19,038 bases of DNA, from positions 1 to 19,038 of the forward strand of contig CALKAQ010000057.1 of NCBI GenBank assembly GCA_937983075.1, written 5' to 3'. The notes under the pieces are model-generated. The model was not told the DNA's origin. It made no database searches and was given only the letters and a program-made list of their open reading frames with translations. Both the position numbers and the translations under genes were made by a program. Origin of the DNA: an uncultured bacterium. Its GTDB lineage: Bacteria; Bacillota; Limnochordia; DTU080; JAAYLA01. Below, one piece after another: positions 14,215 through 19,038 of this stretch. Positions within the stretch are counted from its first letter, which is position 1; each line of letters begins with the position of its first letter.

Positions 14215-15213
14215 TTACACCCGGTTAACGTCGACCACCAAGCGACCCCGCACCTGCCCGCGCAAAATTTGTTCTGCGGCGTCCATAACCTCGCCGAGCG
14301 AGATCTCTTCCGTCATTTCCGCCAACAATTCGGCTGGCAACGTCTCTTGCAACTGCGCCCACGCCCGCTCTCGCCGCTCGTTGGGGCACATGACCGAATC
14401 AATGCCTAGCAGGTTCACCCCACGGAGGATGAATGGGAACACGGTCGCCGGCAAGTCGCTCCCCCCGGCCAAGCCGCATGCGGCGACGCTGCCGCCGTAG
14501 CGAGTGGCGCTAAGAACGTTGGCTAGCGTCTGTCCGCCCACCGTGTCGACTGCACCCGCCCACTGTTCAGAGGCCAGCGGCTTAACCGGCCCGGTCAGGG
14601 TCGATCGATCGATAATCCGGGCAGCGCCCAGTTTGCCCAGGTAATCGGAGAGTTCCGGGCGACCAGTTGAGGCCACCACAGTATAGCCGAGTTTGGCCAA
14701 TAGCGCGATAGCGATACTGCCGACACCACCGCCGGCCCCGGTGACGAGGATCTCGCCCTTATCCGGCGTCACCCCGTGGTCCTGCAACGCCTGCACGCAC
14801 AGCATGGCCGTAAAGCCGGCGGTACCGATGGCCATTGCCTGCTTGGTGCTGATGCCGTCCGGTAGTCGTAGCACGTATGCGGCCGGGATCCGCGCATACT
14901 GGGCATAGCCGCCCCAATGTCGCTCGCCGAGGCCCCAACCGGTCACTACCACCGGATCGCCCTCCCGGAAACGGGAGTCGTTGGATTCCACGACGGTTCC
15001 TGCTAGGTCTATGCCGGGCACCATCGGGTATTGGCGGATGATCTTGCCCTTACCCGTTACTGCCAACCCGTCTTTGTAGTTCAAGCTGGAGTAGTCAACC
15101 TTGATGAGCACGTCCCCAGCAGGTAAAGCTGATAACGGTATGGTTTTGATCTGGGCCTGCGGGGCATCATCAACAAAATCAACAATCAGCGCATGAAACG
15201 TAGTTTCTGCCAT
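14215..15213 (-). CDS. Quinone oxidoreductase-like MDR protein, AcuI/YhdH/YhfP type
   Basis: A 332-aa zinc-free medium-chain dehydrogenase/reductase. The N-terminal GroES-like domain includes DYSSLNYKDGLAVTGKGKI and PMVPGIDLAGTVV. The Rossmann domain has the NADPH-binding GAGGGVGSIAI, and the C-terminal part has CGLAGGSDLPATVFPFILRGVNLLGIDSV, the pattern of YhdH/YhfP and of acryloyl-CoA reductase AcuI. Such enzymes reduce acryloyl-CoA or related enones with NADPH; which substrate applies here is unknown. I choose ATG at 15211-15213 because GGAGGG lies 7 nt upstream and the family begins at this point; a longer open frame reaches 15309 but has no RBS. It is transcribed divergently from the SIMPL-domain gene across 118 bp. 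Length matches the family (about 324-335 aa). Confidence 0.9.
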   Translation of the reverse strand: MAETTFHALIVDFVDDAPQAQIKTIPLSALPAGDVLIKVDYSSLNYKDGLAVTGKGKIIRQYPMVPGIDLAGTVVESNDSRFREGDPVVVTGWGLGERHWGGYAQYARIPAAYVLRLPDGISTKQAMAIGTAGFTAMLCVQALQDHGVTPDKGEILVTGAGGGVGSIAIALLAKLGYTVVASTGRPELSDYLGKLGAARIIDRSTLTGPVKPLASEQWAGAVDTVGGQTLANVLSATRYGGSVAACGLAGGSDLPATVFPFILRGVNLLGIDSVMCPNERRERAWAQLQETLPAELLAEMTEEISLGEVMDAAEQILRGQVRGRLVVDVNRV

Positions 15214-15331
15214 TGCGCCGTCCCTCCTTATCACGCTTATTCGTTGTAGAGCCGGCAAACCCCGCAACTTTTTTCGCGCTGCGGCGTCAAAAGAGGTGCA
15301 TCGACTCAATTTTTACGGGGGGTTGTGTCTT

Positions 15332-16066
15332 ATGTCATCACCACGTTGGTTGCTGGTCGTCGCTGTCATTGCTCTGTTGGGGTTATTGATCATGAGTCCC
15401 GGGGTGTTTCCGGCCCACCCGCCTGTCGCCGCTCAAACCGGTGGAGATGTCCGGACGGTCACCGTGACCGGCCACGCCGTCACCAGCCAGGCTCCGGACA
15501 TGGCGACCATTCACGTTGGGGTGGTCAGCCAGGCGGGAACGGCTACGGAAGCGCGGGAGCAAAACGCCGCCGCCATGGAGCAGTTGCGTAGCGGCCTACA
15601 ACGAGCCGGGGTGGCCGCAGGCGACATGTCCACCAGCTACTTTGCGATTCAGCCCGTATACGACTACGGGGCGGGGGGACGGGAGCCCCGCATCAGCGGT
15701 TTCCAGGCTGAACAAATGCTTCAGATTAAAACGAAACAGGTAGACCAGGTCGGTGCCTTGATCGACGCAGCCGTTGCCGCAGGTGCCAATCGCGTTCACG
15801 GCGTGGAGTTCAGCCTGAGTGACCCGACAGCACTACGTAATCGCTTGTTTGACAGCGCGGTTAACGATGCGCGGCAAAAAGCTGAGCTCCTGGCCAAAAC
15901 GGCCGGTCTACAAGTGGCGCGGGTGCTGACAATAGAGGAGAATATCGGTAGCAGTTCACCCGTAGTCATGCGCCTAGCAACAGACACCGCCGCCGCGGGT
16001 ACCGTTATCACCCCTGGCGATCAAGAAGTGAGCGCATCGGTCACAGTCGTATTCGAGATGCGGTAA
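15332..16066 (+). CDS. SIMPL-domain (DUF541) exported protein
   Basis: A 244-aa protein with an N-terminal signal anchor (WLLVVAVIALLGLLIMSPGVF) and an outside domain of the SIMPL/DUF541 family. VRTVTVTGHAVTSQAPDMATIHVGVVSQAGTA is the typical opening strand pair, followed by a helix (EQNAAAMEQLRSGLQRAGV), the conserved DMSTSYFAIQPVYDY, ISGFQAEQMLQIKTK and the closing VSASVTVVFEM. The family (E. coli YggE, BP26) has been linked to oxidative stress protection and ring-shaped oligomers, but its biochemical role is not settled. ATG 15332 is preceded by a G-rich RBS (GGGGGG, 15317-15322); the upstream GTG at 15296 gives an implausible N-terminus. It converges with the NSS transporter gene. Confidence 0.85.
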   Translation: MSSPRWLLVVAVIALLGLLIMSPGVFPAHPPVAAQTGGDVRTVTVTGHAVTSQAPDMATIHVGVVSQAGTATEAREQNAAAMEQLRSGLQRAGVAAGDMSTSYFAIQPVYDYGAGGREPRISGFQAEQMLQIKTKQVDQVGALIDAAVAAGANRVHGVEFSLSDPTALRNRLFDSAVNDARQKAELLAKTAGLQVARVLTIEENIGSSSPVVMRLATDTAAAGTVITPGDQEVSASVTVVFEMR

Positions 16067-16087
16067 GGATGGCCGCACAGTGGAACT

Positions 16088-16140
16088 ACCGGGAGTGATA
16101 GGGCGGCCGTTCCAGGCGGCCGCCCTTGCGGTGTCCCGGT
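16088..16140. terminator. Bidirectional hairpin between convergent genes
   Basis: A perfect inner stem, AGGGCGGCCG (16100-16109) with CGGCCGCCCT (16117-16126), loop TTCCAGG, is enclosed by an outer stem ACCGGGA (16088-16094) with TCCCGGT (16134-16140). It lies between the SIMPL stop and the NSS-transporter stop. T-runs are poor, but position and strength suggest transcription ends here from both sides. Confidence 0.6.
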
Positions 16141-16149
16141 ACTCGTCGT

Positions 16150-17439
16150 TCACGGCAGCAGCGCGGTCACCAACAAGCCGAACAAGACCACCAACGGCAG
16201 ACAACGGGCTATGAAAACCATGGCATACGCCTCAACCAGCCAGCGGGTTTTCAATTTGGCGATCAGGCGACGAGGCGGTAACAGCCAGCTGATTAACGCC
16301 GTACCGATCAGTGCGCTGACGACCAGTACCTGGGATGCGAAGGTGTGGTCCACAAACTCCAAAAACGGTTGCCCGGCGATGGAAAGTTGGATTGGGGTGA
16401 AGCTTAACGCCGAAGGGGTGCCTAGAACCAGTAAAATTACCGCCACCGTCCAGGCCGCCCGCTTGGGCGTGAGATCAAAACGTTCACTGATCGGGTCGGC
16501 CACCACTTTCATACCGCCAATGGAGGCGCTCAAGGCCGATAGAAACAGCAGGCCGAAAAACATGACGGCCAAGATGTTGCCGCCTGGCATTGACCGGAAT
16601 ACGACGGGCAGTGTGTTGAAGGCTAAATTGCTGCCTGAGTCGGGCGGCAGCCCAAAGGTAAATACCACCGGGAAGATGATCAAACCCGAGAGCAGGGACA
16701 TCGCTGTTTCCAGACCGGTTATCAGTACCGCTGAACGCTGCAAGCTGGCCCCGGCGGGCATATAGCTGCCGTACGTCACCAAGCTGCCCTGTCCGACACC
16801 AAGGGAATAAAATGCTTGCCCTAGCGCTACCAGCCAAATGTTCATATCCTTTAGCGTCGATAGATCCCAGTGAAACAGAAACGCGAACGCCTTCTGGCTG
16901 CCTGGCAGAGTCAGCCCGTAGGCGGCCATAGCCAGCACCAACAGGTAGAGAGCGGGCATCAGCGAGCGGGAAAAGCGTTCCAGTGCGGCGAGACCACGGG
17001 ACAAGATCCAGCCCGCCAGCAAGGTGCAGGCTACAAAATAATACAACGATCCGTAACCGCTGGCGAATGTGGCGAAGGGCACTAGGGAACCGGTCAAGCT
17101 GGCGCCCAAATAAGCCAGTGTCCAACCGGTAATGACGAGGTAATAGCTCATGATGATGCCCGTCAGGGCAATGACGAGCCAGCCGAACACGCCGGCGCGT
17201 GGGTGGAGGCGTTGGAACACTCGCACCGTGCTGCCGCGGGTGCGGCGTCCCAGTGCAAATTCCATTATCATCAGCGGTATGCCTACTAGGACGATGGCCA
17301 GTAGGTAGGCAAGGATGAAGGCCCCACCGCCTTGCACCCCGACCAGGTAGGGGAACCGCCAGATGTTGCCCAGGCCTATGGTCGCCGCCAGCGTGGCGAT
17401 AATAAACCCGCGTTCCGAAGTCCAGGTCGGCCGGCTCAT
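16150..17439 (-). CDS. Sodium-dependent transporter of the NSS (LeuT/SNF) family
   Basis: A 429-aa polytopic membrane protein with about 11-12 hydrophobic segments. The signature lies at the N-terminus: GFIIATLAATIGLGNIWRFPYL (unwound TM1, binding Na+ and substrate), then GGGAFILAYLLAIVLVGIPLMIMEFALG. Further hallmarks are the SLGVGQGSLVTYGSYMP block of TM6 and the SALSASIGGMKVV block of TM8. The family imports amino acids or related amines with Na+; the substrate cannot be told here. I prefer the ATG at 17437-17439 because the GAGGGG RBS is then 8 nt away; the ATG two codons upstream is too close to it. It is divergent from the glycosyltransferase gene, with about 119 bp between. No small partner subunit is seen beside it. 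Confidence 0.9.
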   Translation of the reverse strand: MSRPTWTSERGFIIATLAATIGLGNIWRFPYLVGVQGGGAFILAYLLAIVLVGIPLMIMEFALGRRTRGSTVRVFQRLHPRAGVFGWLVIALTGIIMSYYLVITGWTLAYLGASLTGSLVPFATFASGYGSLYYFVACTLLAGWILSRGLAALERFSRSLMPALYLLVLAMAAYGLTLPGSQKAFAFLFHWDLSTLKDMNIWLVALGQAFYSLGVGQGSLVTYGSYMPAGASLQRSAVLITGLETAMSLLSGLIIFPVVFTFGLPPDSGSNLAFNTLPVVFRSMPGGNILAVMFFGLLFLSALSASIGGMKVVADPISERFDLTPKRAAWTVAVILLVLGTPSALSFTPIQLSIAGQPFLEFVDHTFASQVLVVSALIGTALISWLLPPRRLIAKLKTRWLVEAYAMVFIARCLPLVVLFGLLVTALLP

Positions 17440-17558
17440 CAGCATCGCCCCTCAAGACGCATTCGACGCCTGCCCGCAAAAACCGCCTCCCGTAAACGCC
17501 GTAATTCGGGACACCCATCAGCAGCCTGTTTACATAAGATAGCGGAAAGTTCCCCGAA

Positions 17559-18629
17559 ATGGATGATTATTCCGTGCGCATCTTGTACCTAACCAGTTAT
17601 TTCCGTAGTGGGCAGACAACCCACCTGTTTACGCTGGCTGGTGCCATCCGTCGCCGGGGTCATCAGGTGCATGTTGTGGTCGGTGGCGTACGTAGTGCAT
17701 ATCAGCGGCGTTATACCATGGCGTTGGCCCAGGGCATACCATGCTCAACTGGATTGGATCTGCGTCGTTTAATAAGGTTAGTCCGGCGGGAAAAAATCGA
17801 CATTATACACGCCCATTCCAAACGCACCCTGTTCCTGGCGGCCCGCCTGTCACAGCGGACCGGAGTCCCCTTGATAATAACTTGCCACGCCCGTACGTTT
17901 ATCCGTCCCCGTTTTCGCCGCGCCTTCCGGCAAGCCCGTTTCATCATTTGCCCGTGGCCGGAGCTCGCCCACGCCTTCGGTCGTGGATACCGTAAACTGC
18001 GGGTTATCCCCAACGGCATTGAACTGGACCGTTTTCATGCCGGCCGGCGCCAAGACCGGCAGGTGCCCCAGGGCGAGACGGACATGGTCGACGACACAAA
18101 GCCGCAACAGGCGCCTTTACGGGTGTTGTACCTCGGCCGTGTAGACCGCACACGTGTAAGGGGGGTGCGGGTTTTATGCCAGGCTGTCTCTGATTTGCCT
18201 GATGTCGAATTGTCCCTGGCTACCAACTTGCCACGAAAAGTGAGGGTCGGTAAAGGAGGATCGGTCAAGTATCTCGGTTGGCTGGCACGACCGGAAAAAG
18301 TACTGGCACGACATGACGTGGTGGTCGGGACCGGCCGGGCGGTATTGGAAGGTATGGCCATGGGCTGTGTGGCGCTGGTGCTGGGGGAAGGGTGGGATGG
18401 CCTGGTCACCCCGCGTAATGCCAAAAAGTTGGGATACTACAATTTTATCGGTAGGGCTACCCGCCGGCGGCCAACGGCCGGGGACATCCGGCGCACCCTG
18501 GAGCGGTTGGTGTCCGACGACCAATTGCGGAGCAAGCTTGCGGCGTGGGGGCAAAAATATGTCGCTCGGAGACATGACATCCGGGAAATCGCCGATCGTA
18601 CACTGGCGCTATACCGGGCGGCAAGGTAA
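17559..18629 (+). CDS. Glycosyltransferase, GT-B fold, GT4-like
   Basis: A 356-aa protein with the two Rossmann-like halves of GT-B enzymes. The N-terminal (acceptor) half opens VRILYLTSYFRSGQTTHLFTLAGAIRRRGHQVHVVV, the glycine/threonine loop, with IIHAHSKRTLFLAARL and LIITCHARTF further on. The link VIPNGIELDRF is the usual inter-domain motif. The C-terminal (donor) half has LRVLYLGRVD, YLGWLARPEKVLARHDVVVGTGRAVLEGMAMGCVALVLG, where the glutamate E-G-M-A-M-G corresponds to the nucleotide-sugar contact EAMACG of GT4 enzymes. A low-complexity insert (RRQDRQVPQGETDMVDDTKPQQ) separates the halves. It probably transfers a sugar for a cell-surface glycan or glycolipid; donor and acceptor are unknown. 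The RBS is weak (GCGGAAAG). It precedes the AI-2E-family gene on the same strand. Confidence 0.85.
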   Translation: MDDYSVRILYLTSYFRSGQTTHLFTLAGAIRRRGHQVHVVVGGVRSAYQRRYTMALAQGIPCSTGLDLRRLIRLVRREKIDIIHAHSKRTLFLAARLSQRTGVPLIITCHARTFIRPRFRRAFRQARFIICPWPELAHAFGRGYRKLRVIPNGIELDRFHAGRRQDRQVPQGETDMVDDTKPQQAPLRVLYLGRVDRTRVRGVRVLCQAVSDLPDVELSLATNLPRKVRVGKGGSVKYLGWLARPEKVLARHDVVVGTGRAVLEGMAMGCVALVLGEGWDGLVTPRNAKKLGYYNFIGRATRRRPTAGDIRRTLERLVSDDQLRSKLAAWGQKYVARRHDIREIADRTLALYRAAR

Positions 18630-18726
18630 CGAATCCTCTCTCCATCGAATTTGACGTGTCTTGTGAGTAGGTGGCGGCCGGCCGGTCAAGAATAGTGCAA
18701 TATTCAGACCATTAAGGAGGATGCCG

Positions 18727-19038
18727 GTGCCATTGGGTCCACAGCCCACGCCGTTACAGCGCTGGTTTTTCGCCAGCGTGGCCATGTTGGCCTCCATCGC
18801 CCTGACATGGATTTTGTTACGCCTCCTCAGCCGTGTCGTCACCGCCATCACCGTGCTATTAGTAGGGGCAACTTTGGCTTATTTGCTGGCGCCGGTGGCG
18901 GACCGCTTGGAGATGTGGGTCCGCAAGCGCTGGCTGGCGGTGCTTATTCTCATGTTTGTCTTGGCGGTGGTGCTGTTTTTGAGCTCCGCGGTGATCGGGG
19001 GCACCGTCGTGGTGATCGGCGGGCTGGCCCTTCTGGAC
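18727..19038 (+). CDS. AI-2E family transporter (PF01594), 5' part only
   Basis: An open frame that runs off the right edge after 104 codons. It begins VPLGPQPTPLQRWFFASV, then an N-terminal membrane segment (MLASIALTWILLRLLSR), VTAITVLLVGATLAYLLAPVADRLE, and RWLAVLILMFVLAVVLFLSSAVIGGTVVV. The pattern of an early helix pair ending in AYLL-PVAD-LE, then R-W-AVLI, is that of the AI-2E/PerM exporter family, eight-helix membrane proteins including the AI-2 exporter TqsA and Na+/H+ antiporters. A perfect AAGGAGG (18714-18720) lies 6 nt before GTG 18727; the in-frame ATG at 18721 directly abuts it, so GTG is the better start. GAATA/TATTC around 18690-18705 is a small inverted repeat just upstream. 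The substrate is unknown. Confidence 0.75.
   Translation, partial: MPLGPQPTPLQRWFFASVAMLASIALTWILLRLLSRVVTAITVLLVGATLAYLLAPVADRLEMWVRKRWLAVLILMFVLAVVLFLSSAVIGGTVVVIGGLALLD

Noticed and set aside
16484..17518. A 344-codon minus-strand open frame overlapping the NSS transporter in another frame
   Set aside because: The transporter frame carries the NSS signature and transmembrane pattern; this one is Arg/His/Gly-rich with no motif.

Overview
The window reads as a chromosomal segment of a GC-rich, S-layer-bearing Gram-positive bacterium, probably a Firmicute of the Clostridia or a related deep lineage. The grounds are trmK next to a C4 zinc-ribbon coiled-coil gene and an RNase H gene, YtxH and DUF948-type envelope proteins, a bacterial RNase P RNA, a protein with three SLH domains, strong AAGGAGG-type ribosome binding sites, and GTG/TTG starts. 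I cannot name the genus.

Layout. Positions 64-2388 hold a tight plus-strand operon with overlapping genes: trmK, the zinc-ribbon protein, and an RNase H/YbgC-type thioesterase fusion. Two small minus-strand membrane/stress genes (2385-3079) converge on it. rnpB (about 3246-3650) follows, with its own extended -10 promoter and terminator. Next is a large secreted metzincin-like metalloprotease with C-terminal SLH domains (4061-7534), a gene-free stretch, and a lipoprotein (8303-9022). Positions 9599-10929 on the minus strand hold the decayed remains of two adjacent genes, the second of them cysteine-peptidase-like. Positions 10968-14054 form a self-contained osmoprotectant transport cassette: promoter, ydaO-type (c-di-AMP) riboswitch, attenuator, ABC ATPase with CBS domains, permease, binding lipoprotein, terminator. 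The right end carries an AcuI/YhdH-type oxidoreductase, a SIMPL-domain protein, an NSS-family sodium symporter, a GT4-type glycosyltransferase and the start of an AI-2E-family membrane protein.

The most unusual observation is a pair of about 200-bp elements (3731-3936 and 9359-9565). Each contains four 21-bp dyads of the form TAAGTCCC-N5-GGGACTTA. They start 52, 73 and 52 (or 51) bp apart, close to 5, 7 and 5 turns of B-DNA, and are arranged symmetrically about a central ATAAT-N6-ATTAT dyad. The two copies align almost without gaps, lie in direct orientation, and flank the protease/lipoprotein segment. I do not recognise this element. It could be a multi-operator regulatory array, a structured RNA, or a MITE-like or architectural DNA element.

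How the genes fit together: the left operon and rnpB are RNA-metabolism housekeeping. The middle section is cell-surface and accessory, with signs of decay and gain. The opuC-type cassette links osmolyte uptake to c-di-AMP through its leader RNA.
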